Shown here: piece after piece, positions 42,866 to 51,934 of the stretch
Layout of the letters: the number at the start of each line of letters is the position of its first letter
Position numbering within the stretch: position 1 is the stretch's first letter
Source of the DNA: Bin87 sp963663945
Lineage (GTDB): Bacteria; Chloroflexota; Dehalococcoidia; Lucifugimonadales; UBA3495
Length of the DNA: 64,000 bases
NCBI GenBank assembly: GCA_963663945.1
Contig: OY760687.1
Coordinates: 62,001 to 126,000 of the forward strand
Direction of reading: 5' to 3'
The notes under the pieces: model-generated
The model's input: only the letters and a program-made list of their open reading frames with translations
What the model was told of the DNA's origin: nothing
Databases searched by the model: none
Translations under genes and position numbers: made by a program

Positions 42866-45294
42866 ACAGCAAAGAACTCTGCCTGCGGATAATGTGCGCG
42901 GAATCGGAGCACGCGGTGAGCACAATCATCGACGATGTGCCAGAGCTGTCCGACCCAGCCAACTGGCATCCGATTGACGGTCGTAACACCAACTTCAACG
43001 TCGTTACCAACCAAGCGTCCACCGGTAGCAAAGCTCTCACCGAGCTATGCACCAATATGGTGGACGCGCTGTTACTGAAGCACGCTTACATGGCAGGGAT
43101 TGACCCTACCGGCCCCGGAGCTCCTAAATCCGTCACGGATGCTGTGCGGGACCTCGTACAATTGAAAGGCGCCCGCAGCGGCGTCCTGGCCGAGGTTGAC
43201 GATGAGAAGTACCTGCAACAATTCGCGGAGGAGAACCTTGTCATCGGCGTGACCGGAAGTACGCGTCGGGGCGAATCCCTCTGTTTCACCTTTACCGACA
43301 ACGGAGAAGGCCAGCACCCTGAAGATTTTGAGGACACGTTCCTCTCCCTCAGCAAAGGCAACAAATCCAACATCCCGTTTGTCCAAGGCAAGTACAACAT
43401 GGGATCGTCCGGCGTGCTGACCTACTGCGGCAGTCGCTGGTACAAGCTGATCGCGTCGCGTCGGTACGACGCCAGCGGCAACTGGGGGTGGACGCTGGTT
43501 CGACGACGTCCGGGGCGAGGAATGCCGGTCGCCGAATATTTCAAACCGAGCGACGGCATACCATCGTTTGCTGCGGCTGGACTACGCCCGATGAGCTTTC
43601 AGGACGGGCCACAAAAAGGCAGGCAAGACGAAAAGGTCAGCGTCACCACCGGTACCGTGGTCAAACTCTTCGACTACCAGATGGAATCGGCATCGGATTT
43701 TCGCTACGTGCGAGAGGCGGTGAACCAAAATCTGGTGTCCACCGTATTGCCGTTCCGTCTGATGGACTACACCGTGAGGCCGCAACGCAGCGGGCGGAGA
43801 GCACAGGGCGTTGACGAGCGTTCGTTGTACGGAATGGAATTCATACTGCTCCACAGATACGGTCGGGAAACCTCGCGGTCGGGCGACGATGAACCTATGG
43901 ACGAACCCGGAAGCGAGCACCACATAGGCGGAATTGAGCACCCCGACCTGGGCGGCATTTCGGTGCGCGCAATCGTGCTAAGAAAGCTCCCGGCGTGGCT
44001 GCACTACCGCCGCAACACGGCAAGGGTTTTCCACATCGTCAACGGACAAGTGCAGTTCACTGAAAACCGCGGCTACCTGTCGGCAAACTGTAAACTTCCG
44101 GGCCTCAAAGACCGCGTTGTGGTCATAGTTGATGCCAGTAATCTGTCCGAAACAGCGCACAACGACGTTTGGAAAGGCGACCGTGAAAAGATACGTGCCA
44201 CCGGGATGGGGCAGCTTTACCGAGAACATGTCACCGACGTCATTGCGACCTCGACGTTCCTCAAAGACCTTCAACGCCAGATTGCCCGTGAGGAGACGGA
44301 GCAAATTGCCGAGCGGAGTCGGGTGGACCTGTTCCAAAGCTTGGTGGACAACGACCCCAGCATCGCACAACTCTTGCCGGGTGGCGACCTGGTAAGGATG
44401 CCCGGCGGCATCAGCCGCGGCAACGTAGAACCGGAAGAGTGGAAAGGCAAATACAGACCTAGCTTCCTGGAATTGGTGGGCAAACAGATAAAAGACAACG
44501 GCGCCGAAATCGCCGTTGACGGCACACGCTCCGTAACTTTCAAAACCGACGCCGCCAACGACTACTTGAACCGGCCCGACAACCGGGGCAGGATGCTCAT
44601 AATTCCCGGCCTGGGGTCCAAGTGCTCCTACACGCACACCCTACGCAACGGCAACCTCACGGTCAAATTCCGGGCTTTAGAGAACCGAGTAGAACCTGGC
44701 GACGAACTTGCGTTTTACGTAGCCTTGTCTGACGATGCGATGCCGGAACCCGTTTCCGATCAGCTTAGACTACGGATAGTTGAAACTCGCAAAACGAACC
44801 GCGGCGGCGGCAAAAAATCCAAACGCAGTGGCGATGAACCAGACGGCGACAACGAAACGGAACAACGGACCCTACCTCCCAGCAAGTGGCTCACGTACGA
44901 TGGTCGACTAATTGACGACGACGAAACAGAACAATGGCCGCCAGACTTCACCGAGTACGACGGTGGTAAAGTAGAAGACCTCGGTGAGGGTACTCGCCTC
45001 TACTTCATCAACTACGACAACGCTCACTTCCGCAGGGTGCTGAACAGCGAGAGAAACGAAATCGACAAGAAGGTCGTGACCGAACAGTACAGGATGGCGA
45101 TGCTCGTCCTGATGCTGGGAGTGGACGACGCCTACGCCCGCATGCCCGAAAACGAGGCCAAGTCAACGCTTGAGGAGAATATCGACGACATTCGTCGCCT
45201 GGCCGCGCAAGGAGCCGCAACGGTAGTAATGTCCATCGCTAAAACGCTGCCCTCAATCGTCAACCCGGCCGCCGTATCCGATCCTGACGACTAG
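42862..45294 (+). CDS. MORC/MutL-like GHKL ATPase, 810 residues
   Basis: N-terminal GHKL (Bergerat-fold) ATPase. N box STGSKALTELCTNMVDALLL (Glu61, Asn65, Asp68), G1 box FTDNGEG (Asp146-Gly150), and G2 box GKYNMGSSG (176-184). An S5-like transducer region should follow (YTVRPQRSGRR ... IEHPDLGGISVRAIVLRKLP). The C-terminal half has a charged linker (GGGKKSKRSGDEPDGDNETE) and a helical end. Prokaryotic relatives of MORC ATPases are known neighbours of DNA methylases and Vsr nucleases in restriction-modification-like operons, which fits here: the gene is translationally coupled to the C5 methyltransferase. Likely a DNA-clamping ATPase that controls cleavage; inferred. Confidence 0.85.
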   Translation: MNSKELCLRIMCAESEHAVSTIIDDVPELSDPANWHPIDGRNTNFNVVTNQASTGSKALTELCTNMVDALLLKHAYMAGIDPTGPGAPKSVTDAVRDLVQLKGARSGVLAEVDDEKYLQQFAEENLVIGVTGSTRRGESLCFTFTDNGEGQHPEDFEDTFLSLSKGNKSNIPFVQGKYNMGSSGVLTYCGSRWYKLIASRRYDASGNWGWTLVRRRPGRGMPVAEYFKPSDGIPSFAAAGLRPMSFQDGPQKGRQDEKVSVTTGTVVKLFDYQMESASDFRYVREAVNQNLVSTVLPFRLMDYTVRPQRSGRRAQGVDERSLYGMEFILLHRYGRETSRSGDDEPMDEPGSEHHIGGIEHPDLGGISVRAIVLRKLPAWLHYRRNTARVFHIVNGQVQFTENRGYLSANCKLPGLKDRVVVIVDASNLSETAHNDVWKGDREKIRATGMGQLYREHVTDVIATSTFLKDLQRQIAREETEQIAERSRVDLFQSLVDNDPSIAQLLPGGDLVRMPGGISRGNVEPEEWKGKYRPSFLELVGKQIKDNGAEIAVDGTRSVTFKTDAANDYLNRPDNRGRMLIIPGLGSKCSYTHTLRNGNLTVKFRALENRVEPGDELAFYVALSDDAMPEPVSDQLRLRIVETRKTNRGGGKKSKRSGDEPDGDNETEQRTLPPSKWLTYDGRLIDDDETEQWPPDFTEYDGGKVEDLGEGTRLYFINYDNAHFRRVLNSERNEIDKKVVTEQYRMAMLVLMLGVDDAYARMPENEAKSTLEENIDDIRRLAAQGAATVVMSIAKTLPSIVNPAAVSDPDD

Positions 45295-45321
45295 CCGTTT
45301 CCGCCGACAAGGAGCAACAGC

Positions 45322-45645
45322 GTGCTCACCATCCATACCGCGACCGTCAACCTAACCGACCTGCAGGCGCTGACCGAAGTAGCCGAAGCCTTCATGTCGG
45401 AAGCAGGCGAGTACACCATCAACAGGTACGCCGGCCCTGCACAGGTCGTACGAGCGGTCGCCAACGCAAAAACGGCCATCCGAAACGTCGAAGGACATCA
45501 TGCTTCTAAGGAACCAGCGGTCAGCTCGTTCCAAGTATGGCAATCAGGTCGGCGAGCGCAAGAACACCCGGCAGGAACCAGCGAAACGGTCGACACACCG
45601 CCGACAGACCGGCTTCAGCCGGAAACCCGGACAACAAAGGTTTGA
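45322..45645 (+). CDS. Small protein of the methyltransferase-Vsr operon, 107 residues
   Basis: GTG start at 45322 after AAGGAGCAACAGC. The N-terminal 60 residues (TIHTATVNLTDLQALTEVAE, FMSEAGEYTINRYAGPAQVV) form a helical domain. The tail is polar and probably disordered. No family recognised. It sits between the ATPase and the Vsr gene with short gaps, so it is likely a subunit or regulator of the same system. Confidence 0.6.
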   Translation: MLTIHTATVNLTDLQALTEVAEAFMSEAGEYTINRYAGPAQVVRAVANAKTAIRNVEGHHASKEPAVSSFQVWQSGRRAQEHPAGTSETVDTPPTDRLQPETRTTKV

Positions 45646-45713
45646 CGGCCGCCTGCAGATTCCCTGCCTCAAGATTGACGGGATCCTCAGAATTCCTAAC
45701 CATAAAGCCTACG

Positions 45714-46157
45714 TTGAGCGACTTCCTGACCAAAGCGGGCCGCTCGGCCCTGATGTCTCGCGTGCGCAACCGAGGCACGGAGGCGGAGCTATACGTGCGC
45801 CGACGAGTCTGGCGTGCTGGATTCCGCTACCGTCTAAACGTCCGCAAGCTGCCCGGAACCCCTGACTTGGTACTACCACGCTACCAGGTTGCCGTCTTGG
45901 TGCAGGGTTGCTTCTGGCATGGTCATAATTGCCGCAAAGGACAACGGCGGCCGACTTCCAACACGGATTTTTGGAACCGCAAGCTGGACGGCAATCTCGC
46001 CCGGGACGTTGCCAACCAATCGAAACTGCGCGAGCTGGGATGGACAGTGTTTGTCGTCTGGGAATGCCTCCTCGAAGAAGGCACCCATGCCTTGCTGTTG
46101 CACCTGAGGCGACTTCGCGTTTCCAAGCCATGCCCACGAGCAAGCAGAGCGACTTGA
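45714..46157 (+). CDS. vsr: Vsr-type mismatch/very-short-patch endonuclease
   Basis: From a TTG at 45714 the 147-residue product begins LSDFLTKAGRSALMSRVRNR, matching the usual Vsr N-terminus (KATRSxxMxxIxxxxTxxE). The catalytic Asp lies in LPGTPDLVLPRYQVAVLVQG, followed by CFWHGHNCRKGQ (metal-binding Cys/His) and WNRKLDGNLARDVANQSKLR, ELGWTVFVVWECLL. Vsr nicks 5' of T:G mismatches left by deamination of 5-methylcytosine; in methylase-ATPase operons Vsr-like proteins are thought to be the restriction nuclease. The frame is open further upstream (an ATG at 45537), but that would overlap the preceding gene in a low-complexity extension. Confidence 0.88.
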   Translation: MSDFLTKAGRSALMSRVRNRGTEAELYVRRRVWRAGFRYRLNVRKLPGTPDLVLPRYQVAVLVQGCFWHGHNCRKGQRRPTSNTDFWNRKLDGNLARDVANQSKLRELGWTVFVVWECLLEEGTHALLLHLRRLRVSKPCPRASRAT

Positions 46158-46340
46158 ACCGGTGATCTCCACCTCACATACGATGGACAGCGTGTCTCGT
46201 AAAAAGCCGAGGTTAGACGAGACGGTTTCGGTTGACGATGGGAAACACCAACCGCTAACATTCCCCCAGTCGGGCAGATCGATTCCGTTGTCTTGAAACC
46301 CGGAACTTGTAGGACCTCTTACAGGCGGTTAGGTACCATC

Positions 46341-48524
46341 ATGAGCACGCTACAAACGGCTGAGAGTTCCGCGCCCAAGCAAACTGCCTCCGAAAGGATC
46401 CCATTCCGTGTACATCCGCGAGTATTCGACGCGCTCGGTGCCGACCTCGTTACGAACGATCTCGTAGCGGTAATCGAGTTGGTCAAAAACTCTTACGACG
46501 CTTTCGCCCACCATGTCCGGATTGCGTTCGAACAAGCAGACGACGGGGCCCCCTACTTGGAGATCACGGATGACGGTATCGGAATGACGAGGGACATCGT
46601 AGAGAACTCTTGGTGCATCGTGGCGACTCCGCATAAGGAAGCTCGCCCGTTCGTCCAGAAAGGAGATAACGTTCGTCGCGTAGTAGGCAACAAGGGTTTG
46701 GGGCGCCTCTCGGCGGCAAGGCTCGGCAAGCGCCTTGTTATGCTGACGCAGTCCTCGCAGTCCATCTGTTGGGAAGTGACCGTTGACTGGGAGGAAATCG
46801 CCACTGGGGATGACATATCACTGAGCGCAGTCACATTCAGGGAATGGCCCGAACCGTCTCCGTTCGCCGAGTCCGGCACTAGGCTCCAGATACACGAACT
46901 GAGAGAGCAGTGGGATGAAGACCGTGTCTGGGAACTTGCTGAAAACTTGGGCCGCTTGATTTCTCCGTTCGCCGAACGGGACGAGTTCAACATCATGCTG
47001 ACGGGTGTTGATAATGCCGATGCGATTGGCATTGAGGCGCCACGTTTCTTGTCTGAGCCCAAGTACAGCATCAAGGGAACTGTTGACGTGGTCGGCAATA
47101 TAGCGGGAACCTATGAGTTCGCCCCTATCGGTGCGGACGGTGTTCCTAGAACCACGGAGATGAGCCAGACTTGGTCCCAAACTCACACTGCAGCCAAAGA
47201 TTCGTGGAAGTTTCAGCATTCCGCGAAATCCGCGCGTTGCGGTCCTTTCGTTTTTGACATCAGGGCTTGGGACATCAACGCCGGCGGCACCGGGGAAATC
47301 TCCGACAAATACGGTGTACAAAGGAGTTTAGTCCGGAGGGCCATCCGTGCCCACAAGGGCATATCAGTGTACCGGAACGGCGTTTTGACATTGCCCAAAT
47401 CGGAAGGAGCCCGAGACTGGCTGGGGCTTGACCTCCGTCGCATCAGCCAAGTAGGTCGACGCCTCAGCACTAGCCAATTGGTGGGCTACATCTCAATATC
47501 CGCGGAGGACAACCCAAAAATCGAGGACACTAGCGACAGGGAACGTCTGTCAATGTGCGCCGAAGTAGAGGAGTTCGAAGAGATAATCCGCTCAATTGTG
47601 GGGCTCTTGGCTAGTGGCCGGAACCAAGATCGCGAAGAGCAAGGTCGCGAGCGGCCAATGGCTGAGCTGTTCGATGCATTGTCTGCGGAAAAGTTGGTGA
47701 CGGACACCGCCGCATTGGCGCAATCGGGTGCGCAAGCGTCAGCGGTGGTACCGTTAGTGCGCGAGTTCGACGAATCACTGAACAGGAGCCGCCAGGCGAT
47801 TGAAACCAGGTTCATTTACTACAGTCGCCTGGCTACGGTTGGCACCATTGCCCAAATGCTGGTTCACGAAATCCGAAACCGGACGACATCGGTCGGCGCG
47901 ATGCTTAAGCTTACCAAAAAGGAGTATGGACCTTTTGGTAAGCAGCGCGTCGCAACGCAGTTCTCCAGAGCAGACGCCGCTGTATCGGCTTTGGAGAAAC
48001 TGGCGGACACCTTCGCACCTTTGGCGAGCCGCAACTTCCGACGCGGGCGCAGACAATCGATATTGGAAGAACGCATCCGCAACTGCCTCTCCCTTCATGA
48101 AGGGGAGATCCGGAGCAAAAACGTCCAGTGCTCGCTGCCCAAATCAACGACCTTAGTGGCGGTCGACCCCGCCGAACTGGACACAATCATCCTTAACTTG
48201 GTGATGAACGCATTGTATTGGCTGGAAAAAGAGCCACGGGAGCAACGCTCGTTAGAGTTTAGAGTGGAACCTTCGGACGACCGCGAGCGTACTAAAGTCT
48301 ACGTGCATGACACGGGCCCAGGCGTTGACGACGAAGATGCAGCAAAAGTCTTCTGGCCCGGCGTGACCCGCAGGCCCGACGGGATCGGAATGGGCCTTAC
48401 CATAGCGTCGGAACTGGTCGCAGCTTACGGTGGTAGAATGGCAATGATCCACCCCGGTGTGAAGGGTGGAGCGTCATTCGAGTTCGATTTACCGTGCCAG
48501 AATACCGCTGGACGGGCACCATGA
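46341..48524 (+). CDS. Dual-GHKL protein: MORC-like ATPase fused to a histidine kinase
   Basis: 727 residues from the ATG at 46341. First GHKL module: N box VAVIELVKNSYDAF (Glu46, Asn50, Asp53), G1 EITDDGIGM (Asp78), G2 VVGNKGLGRLSAARLG. Then a middle domain with RRAIRAHKGISVYRNGV, as in MORC/Hsp90-like transducers. Second module: a DHp-like helix with VHEIRN (His509 as the likely phospho-acceptor) and a HATPase domain with N box NLVMNALYWL (Asn623), G1 VHDTGPGVDD (Asp657) and G2 RRPDGIGMGLTIASELVAAYGG (681 on). It has no membrane segment, so it is a cytoplasmic sensor. It overlaps the next gene by ATGA, giving a kinase-receiver pair. A DNA- or nucleic-acid-sensing kinase is my inference. Confidence 0.85.
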   Translation: MSTLQTAESSAPKQTASERIPFRVHPRVFDALGADLVTNDLVAVIELVKNSYDAFAHHVRIAFEQADDGAPYLEITDDGIGMTRDIVENSWCIVATPHKEARPFVQKGDNVRRVVGNKGLGRLSAARLGKRLVMLTQSSQSICWEVTVDWEEIATGDDISLSAVTFREWPEPSPFAESGTRLQIHELREQWDEDRVWELAENLGRLISPFAERDEFNIMLTGVDNADAIGIEAPRFLSEPKYSIKGTVDVVGNIAGTYEFAPIGADGVPRTTEMSQTWSQTHTAAKDSWKFQHSAKSARCGPFVFDIRAWDINAGGTGEISDKYGVQRSLVRRAIRAHKGISVYRNGVLTLPKSEGARDWLGLDLRRISQVGRRLSTSQLVGYISISAEDNPKIEDTSDRERLSMCAEVEEFEEIIRSIVGLLASGRNQDREEQGRERPMAELFDALSAEKLVTDTAALAQSGAQASAVVPLVREFDESLNRSRQAIETRFIYYSRLATVGTIAQMLVHEIRNRTTSVGAMLKLTKKEYGPFGKQRVATQFSRADAAVSALEKLADTFAPLASRNFRRGRRQSILEERIRNCLSLHEGEIRSKNVQCSLPKSTTLVAVDPAELDTIILNLVMNALYWLEKEPREQRSLEFRVEPSDDRERTKVYVHDTGPGVDDEDAAKVFWPGVTRRPDGIGMGLTIASELVAAYGGRMAMIHPGVKGGASFEFDLPCQNTAGRAP

Positions 48525-49615
48525 TCCGCATACTGTTCATCGAAGACGACCAGTCCACAATAGAAGAGGCCGTCGAACGTTGCACAGATGGCATTGAAAA
48601 TGCCGACATCAAGGTGTGCGGATTTGAAGACACCTCGGACGAATTACGTACATTTCGTCCTGATGTGGTGATATTGGACATCCTCCGCGGCTCTTCGTCC
48701 GAAGGGGACGAAGTCGGGATAAGCGTTTACGACTTCATCTGGGATAACCAATTTTGCCCTATAGTGGCCTACTCCGCTGAACCAGACCGGCTTGAGGACA
48801 CGGACCATCCGTTCGTCGCGAAGGTGATGAAGGGAAGCGGAAGCGAAGAGGGTGTCCTCCAAGCCGTTTCGGCCTTACTGCCTCATGTTCAAGCGTTACA
48901 AAGGACCGAGAACCAAGTAAGGCAACGCCTATCGGAAGCAATGCGGGAAGTAGCCCCGCTCGCGTTTGCTTCCGACGAGGAATCTGAACGCGAAGAAATC
49001 ATCATGAGGTCGGGCCGACGACGTGTAGCGGCCATGCTGGACGACCCACCAGACGGCGATGCGGCTCTGGCTAGCTGGGAATGCTACATATACCCGCCGA
49101 TGGCAGAGCACCCTCTGTTGGGCGACGTCTTGCAAATCAGCGGTAGCAGCAAAGACCCGGAATCGTTTCGGATAGTGCTTACGCCATCTTGCGACATGGT
49201 ACGGTCCGAAAAACAAACGCCTAAGGTACGAAAGGTGCTTGTAGCCAAGTGTTTTTCCATGAAGGCGGCTCTTGCCTCCATCGGTCTCTCGGTCAGTCCA
49301 AATCCCAATAGAATCGAGGACGCCAAACGCCGGATCAGAGAAGGGCTCCTTAGTAGCGGTTACTCCCAGTCCATCATTCCGTTCCCGGCGCTGAAGGACG
49401 CGATCCCCACAATGGCTGCTAACCTCCGCGACTTGGAACTAATCCCCATCGAGAATATAGGAAACGAAGCCGCATTCCGCACAATTGCCTCTCTCGATAG
49501 CCCTTTTCGTGAATTAGTAGCGTGGGCTTATCTGCAAAGCTCGGCTCGCCCTGGTTTACCCGACAGAGACCTGGATTCTTGGGCACAGGAAATCATGGTA
49601 GCGCTCCAATCTTAG
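48521..49615 (+). CDS. Receiver-domain protein with unrecognised C-terminal effector
   Basis: 364 residues. The receiver domain (1-125) has the acidic pocket Glu8-Asp9-Asp10, phospho-acceptor Asp53 (VVILDILR), Ser85 (VAYSAE) and Lys101. A helical linker (140-180) leads to a domain of about 190 residues with SWECYIYPPMAEHPLLGDVL, FRIVLTPSCDMVRSEKQTPK and VRKVLVAKC. I recognise no helix-turn-helix, GGDEF or known toxin motif; the SCDM segment with nearby Cys could be catalytic or structural. Translational coupling (ATGA) to the dual-GHKL kinase indicates that it is the partner response regulator, probably the output or effector. Confidence 0.8.
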   Translation: MIRILFIEDDQSTIEEAVERCTDGIENADIKVCGFEDTSDELRTFRPDVVILDILRGSSSEGDEVGISVYDFIWDNQFCPIVAYSAEPDRLEDTDHPFVAKVMKGSGSEEGVLQAVSALLPHVQALQRTENQVRQRLSEAMREVAPLAFASDEESEREEIIMRSGRRRVAAMLDDPPDGDAALASWECYIYPPMAEHPLLGDVLQISGSSKDPESFRIVLTPSCDMVRSEKQTPKVRKVLVAKCFSMKAALASIGLSVSPNPNRIEDAKRRIREGLLSSGYSQSIIPFPALKDAIPTMAANLRDLELIPIENIGNEAAFRTIASLDSPFRELVAWAYLQSSARPGLPDRDLDSWAQEIMVALQS

Positions 49616-49696
49616 TCGGCAAGCGAAACGGATAGTCCTGCAGACGCCTCCAATGGACTTCTTGTCAAAGTCACAACCCCATGAGGAACGGATGAT

Positions 49697-50320
49697 ATGG
49701 TTTTCGACTATCGAACATTCGACGTGGAGACGAAAAGGGAAGTCGACCCTAGTCGCTTGTCAATCCCCGAGCAGGAAGAAACGGAGCAGGAAGAATCTTT
49801 CGGTTTCTGGATAGGCAACACGGAGTACTGCGACCTGCGAGGCATCAGTTGGAATCACGCTCGGCGCGTGGCACAGATTGAGGCAGAGTGCATCAATAAC
49901 ATCGAAGAATCTGAGGACCAAGGCGAATCGGGATCATGCACCATTGAAGAAGCCGCGGAATTCACATGGGACTTGGAAGACCTCTTGAGCGAAATCGGAG
50001 CCTTTGCAGGGGTTGATGTTGGGGTGGCCTCAACCGTTGCCGCCCTGTCGGCAACGGGGTGTGTCCCATTAATGAGCTGTAGTGCCGGAGCGTTTGGGGG
50101 TTGGCACGCTGAAGAGTACCCTTTGGTAGATTTCTGCACACGGCGCGAAACAGTTCCACTCCTAATGATTTGTGCGGAAAAAGCGGACGTAGGGCTGAGA
50201 AACGCGATTAGCCAAGGCTACGCTTACAATCCATTAGTCGTGTATGCGGACGACATTAGGAAAATGCTTGATTTTGGCCACGCGCTGTGGGAACGCAGCG
50301 ACGGCTCCCACGACCTGTGA
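49697..50320 (+). CDS. Acidic hypothetical protein, 207 residues
   Basis: Starts MVFDYRTFDVETKREVDPSR after GAGGAACGGATGAT. Very acidic first half (EQEETEQEESFGFWIGNTEY, EESEDQGESGSC). The centre contains LEDLLSEIGAFAGVDVGVAS, followed by ATGCVPLMSCSAGAFGGWHA, in which a Cys-rich motif is flanked by Gly. Residues PLVDFCTRRETVPLLMICAE follow. No family recognised. It follows the receiver gene by 81 bases on the same strand and is likely part of the operon. Confidence 0.65.
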   Translation: MVFDYRTFDVETKREVDPSRLSIPEQEETEQEESFGFWIGNTEYCDLRGISWNHARRVAQIEAECINNIEESEDQGESGSCTIEEAAEFTWDLEDLLSEIGAFAGVDVGVASTVAALSATGCVPLMSCSAGAFGGWHAEEYPLVDFCTRRETVPLLMICAEKADVGLRNAISQGYAYNPLVVYADDIRKMLDFGHALWERSDGSHDL

Positions 50321-50358
50321 CCAAACGGAGACTTCGCTAATTCCCAAGTGGTGGCACG

Positions 50359-50974
50359 ATGAAAACCGTCAAACTCACCGAGATACTGGACTACTACGAC
50401 GGTATCCTGTCCTTCTCCGCCCAGGACCCTATACGTAGTCACCACGTAGGCGACAAGATCTACACGGTGAGCGACTATGACCGCTACTTGGTTATGGGCG
50501 CGTGCCCTGAACGCCTTTATGAATTTCGGATCAGTAAAGTTGACTTGCATACCCTGCTCCTAGAATCCCGCGACGTAGAATGGTTCATCACCGTAGCCGA
50601 CGGGACAATTGACGACCCACTCACGTTGGTGCCCCAGCAAGTGCCCCTGGCGGAAACCTAATACCTGCCGGAAGAGGGATTTTTCCTGGAGGCGCCGACT
50701 CCCGTCAGTGAGTCCGACATCAAGCAGGCAGTCGAGCGCGACAACGTCGTCGCGTTCACCAGACAAGTTGAACTTGCCAACCGCACCAAAGGCGAATGGA
50801 GCCTTCTCACCGACAACGGGGTGAAAAACCGGGAGGACCGCCCCCGGTGGTCCCAGCCTCGATGGCCTGCAGGTGGGCAAGCTTTACCGCTTCAACTGTG
50901 CGGAAATCGGCGAGCCAGACCCGCTGTGGCGAAACCGGAAAACGCTCTACCTGCAAGGCATCGAAGCCGCCTAA
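50359..50974 (+). pseudogene. Hypothetical gene interrupted by TAA and a frameshift
   Basis: The first 100 codons (MKTVKLTEILDYYDGILSFS, YDRYLVMGACPERLYEFRIS) end at TAA 50659-50661. The same frame continues YLPEEGFFLEAPTPVSESDI, KQAVERDNVVAFTRQVELAN, TKGEWSLLTDNGVKN, and after a +1 shift near 50845 SLDGLQVGKLYRFNCAEIGE ... LYLQGIEAA-stop (50972-50974). All segments look like one original protein of about 200 residues. Family not recognised. If only the first part is made, a 100-residue truncated protein results. Confidence 0.6.
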
Positions 50975-51150
50975 GCCGCCAGAGACTCCCGTAAAATAAG
51001 AGCCCACAAACGGTGCTGGAGCACGCCCCGGGGCCGCTTCCGGCGGAAGCTGAAGCATACAGGCAACTTTCTGCAAAGGACCGCCCAACGGCGACACCGG
51101 CCGCCCCGACTGACGGGGAGCCGGTTCATCTCCGGCCCCGCTTTCACCGC

Positions 51151-51176
51151 AACGGCGCCCTATGGCGCCGTTTTCG
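51151..51176 (+). terminator. Intrinsic terminator
   Basis: AACGGCGCC (51151-51159) and GGCGCCGTT (51164-51172) form a perfect 9-bp stem with a CTAT loop followed by TTTTCG (overlapping). It is the first strong terminator after the 41654-50974 gene run, so it may end that operon. Confidence 0.8.
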
Positions 51177-51703
51177 CGTCAGTTTCGGAAAACTCCGCCT
51201 CAAGGCAGTGGAAACGCGCCCGAGGGCCGTTTCCGGCCGAAAATGGGGCATTCTGACGCCGCTTGACCAAGCAACGGCCTACCACCGCGCAGGGCATTAC
51301 TGTCCACGACGCGTCCCTCGGTTTCTTGTCTGTGGCAACGCCAGACGCCACCAGCGACGCGGTGCCAGCGTCCGCAACCAGCCCCAGATGCCCCGAATTT
51401 CATCGATGCCGCCACCCCACAGGCCACCCACGACCGCCAGCCGGCGCCACAGCAACGCAAACCAACCGACGTTGCCCAACGAGGCGGCGTTTCTCTGCCC
51501 GAGCCCACAACGTAAACCTGCGTCGCCATCCTCACCGGCCACCACTCAGGTATCACCATGAACCGGTAACCGCGCCCGCCGAACAACGAACCCACCTAAC
51601 AGGCCGACGCCTGACAGCCCAAAAGGAACATCGGCATGAAAATCAAGATGGGAACAACTGCCGCACGGAAACCGCCCACCGCAGCGAACCGGTCCAACAC
51701 CCG
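51177..51703. other. Non-coding region
   Basis: No gene supported. A second GC-rich stem (GAGGGCCGTTTCCGGCCGAAAA) follows the terminator at about 51222. The AAAAGGAACATCGGC-ATG near 51636 looks like a start site, but its frame ends after about 50 low-complexity codons. Confidence 0.4.
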
Positions 51704-51934
51704 ATGTCCGACTACGCCGTCGTCGAAACCTACGCAGAGTGCGGCTTCGGCGCCGTCGTCATCCTCCACGGCGACACCCTCGACGTCTACGTGAAAGCAG
51801 CGCCCCAAGACCTCGAGAACGGAGCGCTCGTCATCAACAACCCGACTAGCATCGCCGTCAACGGCCGGACAGTCGAGACCGACGGCCTACTAACCATCAG
51901 GGTCGGCAACGTCGACGTCGTCAGGATGGTGTAG
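51704..51934 (+). CDS. Small hypothetical protein, 76 residues
   Basis: MSDYAVVETYAECGFGAVVI, LHGDTLDVYVKAAPQDLENG, ALVINNPTSIAVNGRTVETD and GLLTIRVGNVDVVRMV: hydrophobic/Gly alternation suggests a small beta-sheet fold, clearly protein-like. No Shine-Dalgarno before the ATG. It may be the end of a longer or fused frame. Not recognised. Confidence 0.4.
   Translation: MSDYAVVETYAECGFGAVVILHGDTLDVYVKAAPQDLENGALVINNPTSIAVNGRTVETDGLLTIRVGNVDVVRMV

Noticed and set aside
45537..45713. Extended N-terminus for the Vsr protein from ATG 45537
   Set aside because: It would overlap the preceding gene by over 100 bases with low-complexity sequence; the Vsr homology begins just after the TTG at 45714.
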